Shown here in pieces: positions 1 to 8,423 of a stretch of 64,000 nt of DNA (its first letter is position 1; each line of letters starts with the position of its first letter). This DNA comes from Niallia endozanthoxylica. Lineage in GTDB: Bacteria; Bacillota; Bacilli; Bacillales; Cytobacillaceae. A program made the position numbers and the translations under genes. The DNA lies in contig NZ_VYKL01000004.1 in NCBI RefSeq assembly GCF_008710145.1, forward strand, positions 62,001 to 126,000. The letters are read 5' to 3'. The notes beneath the pieces are model-generated. The model made no database searches, was not told the DNA's origin, and worked only from the letters and a program-made list of their open reading frames with translations.

Positions 1-998
1 AAAATAAAGGGTTAAAAAGAATATTCATTTTTGTACTTATCCTTCTAATTTTATACAGTATGAAAAGCATGATTAATTTTATTTTGCTTACATTTATTTT
101 TTCCTTTCTAATGGATCGTTTAGTTACCTTTGTTACAAAAAGGATCCCTATTAATAGGAAATTGACTGTATTAGTATCCTATACTCTTATTGTTGGCTTT
201 TTATCTTATGGGATTGTGAAATACTTACCAATTGTAATCTTTGAGATTACGGCGTTGATTAAACAGGTGACAGCCTTTTATAAACAGCCACAAGAAAATG
301 CCATAATGAATTACTTAGTTAGTATGCTCGAGAAAAATCAAATATCTCAATACTTGGAGCAGGGTCTGACTTTTGTAATTGGATATTTTACTAATTTTAG
401 CCAACTAGCATTACAAGTTTTTCTAGCTCTTTTACTAAGTTTATTTTTCTTATTGGAGAAGCCAAGACTGGTTGCTTTTACAAAGAAATTTAAAAATAGC
501 AAACTTGCTGCTTTTTATACTGAAATTGAATTCTTTGGCGGGAAATTTGCCCGGACATTTGGAAAGGTTATTGAAGCACAATTTATTATTGCGATTGTAA
601 ACTGTGCTTTATCGGTTATAGCCCTGTCTATCATGGGGTTTCCGCAATTGTTTGGATTAGCAATTATGATTTTCTTTCTGGGGCTTATTCCAGTCGCAGG
701 GGTTATTATTTCTCTGATTCCGCTTTGTCTAATTGCTTATACGATCGGCGGATTTATCCAGGTTGTATATATCTTAATTACGATTGCGATTATCCATGCA
801 ATTGAGGCCTATATATTAAATCCAAAGCTTATGAGTTCAAAAACAGATCTCCCTATTTTTTATACATTTATTGTGTTAATTTTCTCAGAACATTTCTTTG
901 GGGTTTGGGGATTAATCATCGGTATTCCGATTTTTGTTTTCTTACTTGATGTATTAGAAGTTACGAATCGTGAAGAAATGAATACAGAAAAAAGCTGA
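1..998 (+). CDS. AI-2E family transporter / YtvI-type permease, 5' partial
   Basis: The reading frame is open to the left edge of the window, so the first Met (base 60) is probably internal and the N-terminus lies outside. The visible part is a hydrophobic polytopic protein with at least six membrane segments, ending in a short charged tail. The run of hydrophobic helices around a PVAG motif, and the C-terminal segment with GVWG and IGIP, match the AI-2E/PerM-like family (PF01594). Members are membrane proteins linked variously to autoinducer or ion export, so the substrate is unknown. A terminator overlaps the stop codon, so this is the last gene of its unit. Confidence 0.8.
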   Translation, partial: NKGLKRIFIFVLILLILYSMKSMINFILLTFIFSFLMDRLVTFVTKRIPINRKLTVLVSYTLIVGFLSYGIVKYLPIVIFEITALIKQVTAFYKQPQENAIMNYLVSMLEKNQISQYLEQGLTFVIGYFTNFSQLALQVFLALLLSLFFLLEKPRLVAFTKKFKNSKLAAFYTEIEFFGGKFARTFGKVIEAQFIIAIVNCALSVIALSIMGFPQLFGLAIMIFFLGLIPVAGVIISLIPLCLIAYTIGGFIQVVYILITIAIIHAIEAYILNPKLMSSKTDLPIFYTFIVLIFSEHFFGVWGLIIGIPIFVFLLDVLEVTNREEMNTEKS

Positions 999-1018
999 GT
1001 TGATCTCAGCTTTTTTTG
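988..1018 (+). terminator. Rho-independent terminator after the AI-2E permease
   Basis: An AAAGCTGAG / CTCAGCTTT stem with a short TTGAT loop is followed by a T run. The stop codon of the permease lies inside the 5' arm. Confidence 0.85.
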
Positions 1019-1062
1019 TTCTTTCATTGTATAGGTTTAGGAGGAACATTGTATTTGAAGAC

Positions 1063-1956
1063 TTAGTGGATTGCTTTTTTCTTAAATCTTCCTCCGCGGA
1101 CTTCTGATATGTTTGCTACGGCAAGGAATGCGGAAGAATCAATTTCTTCAACAATTGATTTCAGCTTTGCTTCTTCTAACCTTGTAATGACACAGAATAT
1201 GACTTTTTTATCGTCTCCTGTATATGCACCTTCACCGGTTAAATAGGTTACACCTCGTCCTAAACGGGCTAAGATAGCTTCTCCGAGTACTTTGTGATTG
1301 TCGCTGATAATCCAGGCAGATTTTGACTCATCGAAACCTATTATCATAATATCAATTACTTTGTAGGCGATGAAATAAGCAATCAGTGAATACATTGCTC
1401 GATCCCAGCCAAAAACAAAGCCGGCAATTCCAAAAATGAAAATATTAAAGAACATGACCACTTCACCAACGGAGAAAGGCAGTTTTTTATTGAGAAGAAT
1501 GGCCATAATTTCAGTGCCATCTAATGATCCTCCGAAGCGAATAACGGTTCCAACACCAGCTCCTAATACAATCCCGCCAAAGACGGTTGCTAAAAGAGGG
1601 TCTTCTGTAAAGACAGGTACTTCATGAAGTAAAGAGGTTGTGATTGATAGAATGGTAATACCTAAAAGAGTAGATAAAGCGAAGGTTTTTCCAATTTGTT
1701 TATATCCAATATAGAAAAATGGAATATTTAATATAAAGATAAAGAGTCCTAACTTCCAGTCTGTTAAGTGAGATAAGATAATGGATATTCCGACGATTCC
1801 TCCGTCGAGGATTTGGTTGGGGACGAGAAACTCTTCTAGGCCGACTCCCATTAATATTGACCCGAAGATAATAAAGAAAGTTCTTTTTGCAATTTGTACG
1901 GCTGTTAACTTTTTATGGTTTATTGCAGCCATTACATTCTGTGGCGTTGGTTCCAT
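1063..1956 (-). CDS. YitT family membrane protein (DUF161 + DUF2179)
   Basis: A 297-residue protein with five or six predicted membrane helices in the first two thirds (YitT/DUF161 region) and a soluble C-terminal domain of about 80 residues (DUF2179-like, PII-like fold family). Family members are widespread in Bacillus and mostly uncharacterised; some are linked to ion or amino-acid related transport. I chose the ATG at 1956 because AAGGGGG lies 7 bases upstream; the frame stays open further but without a ribosome-binding site. It stands alone, convergent with the upstream permease. The family call is confident, the function unknown. Confidence 0.85.
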   Translation of the reverse strand: MEPTPQNVMAAINHKKLTAVQIAKRTFFIIFGSILMGVGLEEFLVPNQILDGGIVGISIILSHLTDWKLGLFIFILNIPFFYIGYKQIGKTFALSTLLGITILSITTSLLHEVPVFTEDPLLATVFGGIVLGAGVGTVIRFGGSLDGTEIMAILLNKKLPFSVGEVVMFFNIFIFGIAGFVFGWDRAMYSLIAYFIAYKVIDIMIIGFDESKSAWIISDNHKVLGEAILARLGRGVTYLTGEGAYTGDDKKVIFCVITRLEEAKLKSIVEEIDSSAFLAVANISEVRGGRFKKKAIH

Positions 1957-2144
1957 CCATTTTCCCCCTTCAGTTATGTGAAAAGTTAATCTTGCAACGA
2001 TTTGCATTTATTCATATTTTATCATAAATTTACAAATAATTATAAAGAGAAGCTCTGAAAGGCTTTTATTACCAATGGATTATACGTGTAAATTATTTGT
2101 TTGATAATTAAAATTTATTGTAAAATCCCGAATAAATTAAAGAA

Positions 2145-2174
2145 TTGACGGGTTTTAGCTGTGTCTGCTAGAAT
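2145..2174 (+). promoter_or_regulatory. Sigma-A-type promoter of the purine permease leader
   Basis: TTGACG (2145-2150) and TAGAAT (2169-2174) are separated by 18 bases. A CCCGAATAAAT sequence just upstream (2127-2137) resembles a PurR box (core CCGAAC) with one core mismatch; this second point is weak. Transcription would start near 2181 and run through a dispersed repeat before reaching the riboswitch. Confidence 0.6.
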
Positions 2175-2195
2175 GAACGAAATTATACCAATCAA

Positions 2196-2378
2196 TCCAG
2201 CTACAGCGACTAGCCCCTCGAGGTCTTAAGTTGTCTTGATGAGAAGGTTAAAATACAACCTTCTCCCCGAGCCACCTTAAGCTTGTCGGACTTGCACAGG
2301 ATGTGCTGACGTCTACGTTCGCCATAGGACGTGGCGGTTTTTAGTAGACGTTCTGCTTTCCTAGCCGCTTCCGCTTTT
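2196..2378 (+). repeat. Dispersed intergenic repeat, family 1, copy 1
   Basis: Begins with a CGACTAGCCCCTCGAGG block and ends with CCGCTTCCGCTTTT. It shares a core (CACAGGATGTGCTGACG, then GCCATAGGACGTGGCGG) with the element at 22451-22665 read on the other strand, and its first block with 20700-20801. It lies between a good promoter and the purine riboswitch, so it should be transcribed as leader RNA. The core GC block can form a small hairpin (CGCCA/TGGCG). Confidence 0.75.
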
Positions 2379-2381
2379 TAT

Positions 2382-2450
2382 CCTTGTATATATTCAGAAA
2401 TAAGGTCTGAATGTTTCTACCAAGCTGCCGTAAATAGCTAGACTACAAGG
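2382..2450 (+). promoter_or_regulatory. Purine riboswitch aptamer (guanine/hypoxanthine class)
   Basis: P1 is CCTTGTA (2382-2388) pairing with TACAAGG (2444-2450). P2 is ATTCAGA/TCTGAAT, P3 is AGCT/AGCT. The conserved junction elements GTTTCTACC and CCGTAAAT are present. The specificity base in the GACTAC segment is C, as in guanine/hypoxanthine-binding rather than adenine-binding aptamers. The downstream gene is a purine permease, as expected. Confidence 0.93.
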
Positions 2451-2526
2451 GAATTTATTCGGGTAGTATCAATCTGATTAAAATTCCCTTTCATCTGCAG
2501 CTGCACATATGATGTGCGGCTTTTTT
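2448..2526 (+). terminator. Riboswitch expression platform with terminator
   Basis: GCTGCACAT / ATGTGCGGC (2499-2520) followed by TTTTTT is a Rho-independent terminator just before the permease gene. AAGGGAATTT (2448-2457), overlapping the 3' strand of P1, is perfectly complementary to AAATTCCCTT (2481-2490), so an alternative fold competing with P1 exists directly upstream of the terminator. How it excludes the terminator is not obvious, because the two do not share bases. Confidence 0.75.
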
Positions 2527-2574
2527 AGTATCCTACAAGCAAGCATTTATTTAGTCATCAATGGAGGAGACATC

Positions 2575-3870
2575 ATGAAAGAGTATTTTCAATTTGTAAG
2601 TCGGAATACAAATTATCGTCAGGAGACGATAGCAGGGTTTACAACCTTTTTATCAATGGCCTACATATTGGTTGTTAATCCTATCATTCTTAGTCAATCA
2701 GGAATGGATCAAGGTGCTGTTTTTACAGCCACGGCATTATCCGCTATTATTGGTTCATTATTAATTGGTGTCCTTGCGAATTATCCTATTGGCATTGCTC
2801 CTAGTATGGGACTTAATTCATTTTTTACATTTTCTGTTTGTATTGGTATGAATATTCCTTGGCAAACAGCTTTAACAGGTGTTTTTGTATCGGGAATATT
2901 ATTTGTTATTTTAAGTTTATTAAAGATACGTGAGAAAATTATTAACATCATTCCAAAAGATTTAAAACATGCCATTGCTGCAGGAATCGGCTTTTTTATT
3001 GCCTTTATCGGATTGAAAAATGGGGGATTAATCGTTGCCAATGAGGCAACCTTTGTTTCTATCGGTGATTTGAAATCGGTGACAACTTTATTAACCATTT
3101 TTTGTTTTGTATTAACGATTATTCTGCTCGTGCGCGGGGTTAAAGGGGCCATCTTTTATGGAATGGTTGTTTCAACGATTATTGGTATGGTGTTTGGTAT
3201 TATAGAAACACCGAAGAGCATCATTGGGGCGGTACCGAGCTTGACACCGACTTTTGGAGAAGTATTCCTTCATCTTGATCAAATCTTTACACCAGATATG
3301 CTTGCTGTTATTTTTACCTTTTTATTTGTTGCTTTCTTTGATACGGCGGGTGCATTAATTGCCATTGCTAGTCAGGCGGGGTTAGTGAAAAATAATGAAA
3401 TCCCAAATGCAGGAAGAGCACTTCTGGCAGATGCTTCGTCAACTGTTTTTGGAGCAGTGCTGGGAACCTCTACAACTGCTTCCATGATTGAATCCAGTTC
3501 AGGAATTGCTGCGGGAGGCAGGACAGGCTTTACCTCTATCGTTATTTCTGCTTGTTTTGCTATTTCCTTGCTTTTCTTTCCCTTGTTATCTGTTGTAACG
3601 GCAGGTGTGACAGCACCGGCACTCATTATTGTAGGTGCATTAATGGCGATGGAAGTAAAGCAAATTGATTGGCATCAGCTTGAAATTGCTATTCCAGCAT
3701 TCATTACCATTTTGATGATGCCACTCACTTATAGTGTGGCAACAGGTATTGCTTTAGGTTTTATTCTTTATCCGATTTTGAATATTGCTCTTGGAAGAGG
3801 CCGTAAGATCCATCCAATCATGTACGGCTTGTGTGTCGCATTTATTTGCTATTTTATCTATTTAGTTTAA
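2575..3870 (+). CDS. pbuG: Guanine/hypoxanthine permease, AzgA (NCS2) family
   Basis: A 431-residue polytopic inner-membrane protein whose N-terminus (FQF..NT.YR.E..AG.TTFLSMAYIL) and PIGIAPSMGLN motif are hallmarks of AzgA-type purine permeases (PbuG/PbuO). It would import hypoxanthine and guanine with protons. The guanine-class riboswitch directly upstream supports the substrate and predicts shut-off when purines are abundant. The ATG at 2575 is preceded by GGAGG; an in-frame upstream ATG lies within the terminator hairpin and is not credible. PbuG and PbuO cannot be separated confidently by eye. It is monocistronic, ended by a bidirectional terminator. Confidence 0.9.
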   Translation: MKEYFQFVSRNTNYRQETIAGFTTFLSMAYILVVNPIILSQSGMDQGAVFTATALSAIIGSLLIGVLANYPIGIAPSMGLNSFFTFSVCIGMNIPWQTALTGVFVSGILFVILSLLKIREKIINIIPKDLKHAIAAGIGFFIAFIGLKNGGLIVANEATFVSIGDLKSVTTLLTIFCFVLTIILLVRGVKGAIFYGMVVSTIIGMVFGIIETPKSIIGAVPSLTPTFGEVFLHLDQIFTPDMLAVIFTFLFVAFFDTAGALIAIASQAGLVKNNEIPNAGRALLADASSTVFGAVLGTSTTASMIESSSGIAAGGRTGFTSIVISACFAISLLFFPLLSVVTAGVTAPALIIVGALMAMEVKQIDWHQLEIAIPAFITILMMPLTYSVATGIALGFILYPILNIALGRGRKIHPIMYGLCVAFICYFIYLV

Positions 3871-3888
3871 TCATTAGAATTTCTAAAA

Positions 3889-3937
3889 TAAAAGAGTTAA
3901 ATTACGATATAGTTGTATACGTAATTTAACTCTTTTT
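3889..3937. terminator. Bidirectional terminator between the purine permease and cydC
   Basis: A long stem, AAGAGTTAAATTACG pairing with CGTAATTTAACTCTT, is flanked by A and T runs on opposite sides, so it can stop transcripts arriving from both convergent genes. Confidence 0.85.
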
Positions 3938-3949
3938 TCTATGAAAGTA

Positions 3950-5686
3950 TTATTCCGGGTGTCCTCGATCCAATAAATAGAGCTGACGATAGCGGTTATT
4001 CGTTTTTATTAAATCTTCATGTGACCCCTTCATTGTAATGGTTCCTTTGTCAATAAATAATATTTGATTCATTTTTTCAATTCCAATTAAATGATGGGTT
4101 ATCCAAATGACTGTTTTATCTTTAAGGACGGTAAACATGGTATCAAGTAAATACCGTTCTGTTTGCGGGTCAAGCCCGACAGTTGGTTCATCCAATATAA
4201 CAATCGGAGTATTTTTTAATAGAATTCGGGCTAAAGCAATCCGTTGTCTTTCACCGCCGGAAAAACGCTGTCCGGTTTCTTCCATTTGTGTATCCAAACC
4301 ATTTGGAAGTGAATGAATGTATTTATCAAGCCTAACTTGCTTTATAACATTTTCGATTTCTTCATCTGTCGCCGATTGATTCCCTAATCGAATATTATTC
4401 TTTACACTAGTTGCAAATAAATATGGCTTCTGGTTTAAGACACTAATCATTTCAAAAATGTGGCCACCGTAGTTTTCCGGTTCATGCCCGTTGATATGAA
4501 TACTTCCTGCTGAAGGGGAAATGGCCCCAAGCAATAATTGTATTAATGTGGATTTTCCTGCCCCGCTCTTTCCTAAGACTGCAATATGCTCTCCATGTGG
4601 AATGAAAAAAGAAATTTTCTTGATGGCATCTTTTTGTTCATTTTCATAACGATAATAAACATCTTTTAGTTCTACATTGGCTGTGTCAGAAATAGGGGGA
4701 GTTTCTGAGGCCGTGCTTAGCGTTTCAGGAACATACCTACTAATGGATTCAAGACGCTGCATAGATTCAAGATAAGTCGGAATACGCTCAATTGCGTGTG
4801 AAAGGGGAAGTAATCCTTCAATGATTGGAAGAGTTACTAGTGTAAACGCCGCAATATAGGTAGGTGCGATTACTCCGGCCTGCGCTTGATTACCAGCCCA
4901 AACTCCAACGGAAACAAGAATAAGACCTGTAATCATCTGTAATTGGAAGGTCCGTGTTTGATTCCAATAACGCAGCTTCTTATCTATCTTATTATTAGCC
5001 TGAAGGTCAGCTGAAAACCTAGTGATAAAACGTTCCTTTTGCCCGCTTATAATCCAATCTCCTAAGCCGAATATAGCATCTGTTAATGATTGATAAAGGG
5101 TGCTGCGAATTTTCTTTTGTTCAATTTGTCGTTTCTTGAGTAAGTAAAGAGAGAAGATAGGATACACGATGACAATAATGCTTAAACAAAAAGTAATCCA
5201 TAAAGCAAAAATCCAATCAAATAATGCGAGTGAGAAAATGGATGCAACAAATAAAAACAATCCAATAAAGGTTGGAAGGATTGTCCGTATATATACATCC
5301 TGCAGATGTTCAATATCATCTGCCAAAGTCCCTAACAAATCACCCGTCTGAAAGCGAGAGCGGATAAATAATGCTTGCGGCTCTAGTATGGTATAAAGCC
5401 TAACGCGCATTTGCGAAAGGATTTTTAAGACAGCATCATGTCCAATTAAACGTTCAATATAATGGGTAACCGCTCGGGATATTCCAAACGTACGGACCAA
5501 TACAACCGGCACGTATACCATTAGGATATTTTCTGGTCTTTGCGCTGCTCTTGAGATTAAGTAGCCGGAAGTAAAGGTGAGCATAGAAGCTCCGACTACA
5601 GTTAAGAGACCAAAAAGAATGGCCAGCAGGATAGACTTTTTAAATTGTTTCAAATAAGGGATAATATATAATTGAAAAAGCCTCAC
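3950..5686 (-). CDS. cydC: Thiol reductant ABC exporter, CydC-type subunit
   Basis: A 578-residue half-transporter: N-terminal six-helix membrane domain, then an ATPase domain with Walker A GKSGAGKST (about residues 372-380), signature FSGGERQRIALAR (about 477) and Walker B IVILDEP (about 491). CydDC heterodimers export cysteine/glutathione to the outer face of the membrane and are needed for cytochrome bd assembly. Its start overlaps the end of cydD by 4 bases, which implies translational coupling. It is the last gene of the cydABDC operon. Naming follows E. coli usage; B. subtilis names the two half-transporters by gene order. Confidence 0.93.
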   Translation of the reverse strand: MRLFQLYIIPYLKQFKKSILLAILFGLLTVVGASMLTFTSGYLISRAAQRPENILMVYVPVVLVRTFGISRAVTHYIERLIGHDAVLKILSQMRVRLYTILEPQALFIRSRFQTGDLLGTLADDIEHLQDVYIRTILPTFIGLFLFVASIFSLALFDWIFALWITFCLSIIVIVYPIFSLYLLKKRQIEQKKIRSTLYQSLTDAIFGLGDWIISGQKERFITRFSADLQANNKIDKKLRYWNQTRTFQLQMITGLILVSVGVWAGNQAQAGVIAPTYIAAFTLVTLPIIEGLLPLSHAIERIPTYLESMQRLESISRYVPETLSTASETPPISDTANVELKDVYYRYENEQKDAIKKISFFIPHGEHIAVLGKSGAGKSTLIQLLLGAISPSAGSIHINGHEPENYGGHIFEMISVLNQKPYLFATSVKNNIRLGNQSATDEEIENVIKQVRLDKYIHSLPNGLDTQMEETGQRFSGGERQRIALARILLKNTPIVILDEPTVGLDPQTERYLLDTMFTVLKDKTVIWITHHLIGIEKMNQILFIDKGTITMKGSHEDLIKTNNRYRQLYLLDRGHPE

Positions 5687-7410
5687 GTAAGTCTGTCTCC
5701 TCTCTGGGCTTGTATGAGGCGATAATAAGCCCCTTTGTTTTCATATAGTTCTTCATGTGTACCAGTTTCCACAATTCTCCCGTCCTCAATAACAAAAATA
5801 ACGTCCATTTCACGCATCCAGTGAAGACGATGGGTAGCGAAAAACACTAATTTATTATTTAACAGTGGTAAAATCATTTCCTTGATATCATGCTCTGTTT
5901 CGATATCTAAGTGAGCAGTCGGTTCATCAAATAACATAATGGGCCTTTCCTGCAGTAAAGAGCGTGTCAAGGCAATCCTCTGTTCCTCGCCTCCGCTCAA
6001 TACTCGTCCACCTTGACCGATCCTTTCATCCAATCCCATTGGCAGACGTTCAATTAATTCAGTCAATCCTGTAATTTTAATAGCCTCTTCGATGATTTCT
6101 TTAGCTGTATCAGGTGCATACAAGCTAATATTTTCCGCAACCGTTCCAGCGAAAATATAGGGATGCTGCGGTATATAAATCAGTTGTTCCTGCCAGCTGA
6201 GATTGGAGAAGTCCTTCATTTCAGTATGATTTACTAGAATGGAACCGCTCGTCGGTAAAGAAAAACCGGATAATACATCAATAATTGTGGATTTTCCAGC
6301 ACCAGAAGCACCAATAATACCGACTTTTTGATAGCCTTTTACTTCGAAATTTATATCCTTTAGAATTTCTTTATTTTCTGCATCTGACTTTTTATTTAAA
6401 TGACGGATTGTGAGTGTACTTTCAGTATTCCATCTTGGAATAGATACAGGAATAAGGTGTTCTTGTGACGTGTTAACAGCTAATAGACTATGAATATGTT
6501 TACCTGAGTCTTTACCATCCATAGTAGCATGGTAATCATTGCCTAAATCTCTAATTGGCTGAAAGTATTCAGGAGCCAAAATTAATAGAGTTAACGCAGT
6601 TTGCAGTCCCATCACACCATCAATCAGTCTTAGACCTAGTTCTACAGCAACAACCGCAACGGAGAGACTCGAAAAAAAATCTAAAGAAAAGGTGGACAAA
6701 AAGGCAAGTCGTAATGAGCGGTTTGTAGCAATCCGGTATTTATTACTGACACTTTCAATTGCCTTTTGATGAGATTTGCTCTTTCCTAAATATTTCAAAG
6801 TCAAAAGACCTCGTAAGGAATCTACAAAATGCCTGGAGAGCAATTGATAGCTGCCCCACTGTGCAGTTGCATGCTTCTTAGCCACGAGCCCTAATAATAT
6901 TAGGAAGGAGATTAAAATGGGCATGGTTAATGTAAGGACAATACCTGAAATCAAATCAGAATAAAAAACATAAATAAGCAAGACAACAGGTATAAAAAAC
7001 ATAGAAATGGCACGAGGGATAAAAAGTTCTAAGTATGTGCGGAAGTTTGGAATACCTTCTAACGCGAGAGTAATCATATTTCCTGACCCATTTGTTCCTA
7101 TCCCTCGCGGTCCTAATTCAAAAAGTTTACGAATGAGAAGGGACTGAATGTCAGAAGATGTCCTTGCAGCAAACCGAAAGGAAAATCTGCCTTTTACCCA
7201 TTGAATCAAGTGCCTGAAACCAAATGTAATGACAAAGCCTAAAAAATAGGGAAGGACAGCTATAGCTGCTGTCCCGTTAAACATTTTTGTAATTGCAGTG
7301 GCTAAAAATATAGCTTGAAAAACAATTACAATCCCTTGGCATATAGTTAGTATAGCGACAATAAATAAATGCGCTTTGATGCCTTTGTAGCTGAAAAGAT
7401 GTTTATCCAT
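5683..7410 (-). CDS. cydD: Thiol reductant ABC exporter, CydD-type subunit
   Basis: A 575-residue half-transporter with six membrane helices followed by an ATPase domain: Walker A GASGAGKST near residue 367, signature LSGGEEQRIALTR near 470, Walker B IMLFDEPTAHLD. The LAPEYFQPIRDLG segment in the last membrane region is typical of CydD. It pairs with the next gene product. Its ATG shares one base with the cydB stop (TAATG), so the operon is translationally coupled here. Confidence 0.93.
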   Translation of the reverse strand: MDKHLFSYKGIKAHLFIVAILTICQGIVIVFQAIFLATAITKMFNGTAAIAVLPYFLGFVITFGFRHLIQWVKGRFSFRFAARTSSDIQSLLIRKLFELGPRGIGTNGSGNMITLALEGIPNFRTYLELFIPRAISMFFIPVVLLIYVFYSDLISGIVLTLTMPILISFLILLGLVAKKHATAQWGSYQLLSRHFVDSLRGLLTLKYLGKSKSHQKAIESVSNKYRIATNRSLRLAFLSTFSLDFFSSLSVAVVAVELGLRLIDGVMGLQTALTLLILAPEYFQPIRDLGNDYHATMDGKDSGKHIHSLLAVNTSQEHLIPVSIPRWNTESTLTIRHLNKKSDAENKEILKDINFEVKGYQKVGIIGASGAGKSTIIDVLSGFSLPTSGSILVNHTEMKDFSNLSWQEQLIYIPQHPYIFAGTVAENISLYAPDTAKEIIEEAIKITGLTELIERLPMGLDERIGQGGRVLSGGEEQRIALTRSLLQERPIMLFDEPTAHLDIETEHDIKEMILPLLNNKLVFFATHRLHWMREMDVIFVIEDGRIVETGTHEELYENKGAYYRLIQAQRGDRLT

Positions 7411-8423
7411 TAATATTCTAAATGCTCCTTATCAGTTACTCGTTTGCGGAATACATAATAGCTCCAAATTGTGTAGGCAAGAATGATAGGTACCATTGTA
7501 AACGCAACAATGGTCATTAATTTAAGTGAATACTCACCAGATGCTGAATTATAGACAGTTAAGTTATTAGCAAAATCCGTCGTACTAATCATCACGTTAG
7601 GGAATAATGCAATAAAGAAGGATGCCATAACAAGAATTAAAATAAAGCCGGTTGTTGCAAAGCTGAATCCTTCTTTCTTGTTTTTTAATAATGGATAGAG
7701 TGCCAAATAAAGGACAATAGCAAGTGCATATAATGGAATAAGTATATTACCTTTATCTGCAAAAGCGTTTGTGTAAATCCCTGTGAGTGCTACAAATAAT
7801 ACAACGACAACTGCACAGGCAAGAAATAGTTTCTTGGCTTGTTCACGAGCACGTTCTCTAATGCTGTCCGTTGTTTTTAGAGAGATAAACATTAAGCCGT
7901 GCATATAGGTTAATAATACAAAGGCAATTCCACCTACAATTGTATAAATATTCACAATATCTAAAAGTCCTGCTGTCATATTCATATTTTGGTCAATAGG
8001 TACACCTTTTATTAGACTTGTAAATAAAACACCTAACAAAAATGGAGGTAAGAGACTGCCAAGGAAAATCGACCAATCCCATGTTTTTTTCCATTTAGCT
8101 GAGTTCATTTTTCCTCTAAATTCAAAAGCAACACCACGGGCAATTAGGGCTAACAATAATACGACAAATGGCAGGTAATAGCCGCTGAATAATGTAGCAT
8201 ACCAGTGTGGGAACGCCGCAAACATGGCACCGCCGCCGGTAATCAGCCAAACTTCATTTGCGTCCCAAAAAGGTCCAATCGTATTAATGAGCACGCGTTT
8301 TTCAATCTCATTTTGAGCGAGGAATTTTGTACTCATTCCCACTCCAAAGTCAAATCCCTCTAAAAAGACAAATCCGACAAACAAAACTCCGATAAGTACG
8401 AACCATATCTCACTTAGTTGCAT
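7410..8423 (-). CDS. cydB: Cytochrome bd menaquinol oxidase subunit II
   Basis: A 337-residue membrane protein with about eight helices. The N-terminal WFVLIGVLFVGFVFLEGFDFGVG and the PFWDANEVWLITGGGAMFAAFP segment are diagnostic for CydB. With CydA it forms the high-affinity bd oxidase used at low oxygen. I start at the ATG at 8423, which has GAGAGGGG upstream and overlaps the 3' end of cydA by 14 bases in another frame; the frame is open further upstream but would lie within cydA. The cydD gene follows with a one-base overlap. Confidence 0.94.
   Translation of the reverse strand: MQLSEIWFVLIGVLFVGFVFLEGFDFGVGMSTKFLAQNEIEKRVLINTIGPFWDANEVWLITGGGAMFAAFPHWYATLFSGYYLPFVVLLLALIARGVAFEFRGKMNSAKWKKTWDWSIFLGSLLPPFLLGVLFTSLIKGVPIDQNMNMTAGLLDIVNIYTIVGGIAFVLLTYMHGLMFISLKTTDSIRERAREQAKKLFLACAVVVVLFVALTGIYTNAFADKGNILIPLYALAIVLYLALYPLLKNKKEGFSFATTGFILILVMASFFIALFPNVMISTTDFANNLTVYNSASGEYSLKLMTIVAFTMVPIILAYTIWSYYVFRKRVTDKEHLEY

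Noticed and set aside
2509..2574. N-terminal extension of the purine permease
   Set aside because: The upstream ATG lies inside the riboswitch terminator; the ATG at 2575 has a proper ribosome-binding site and the family start.
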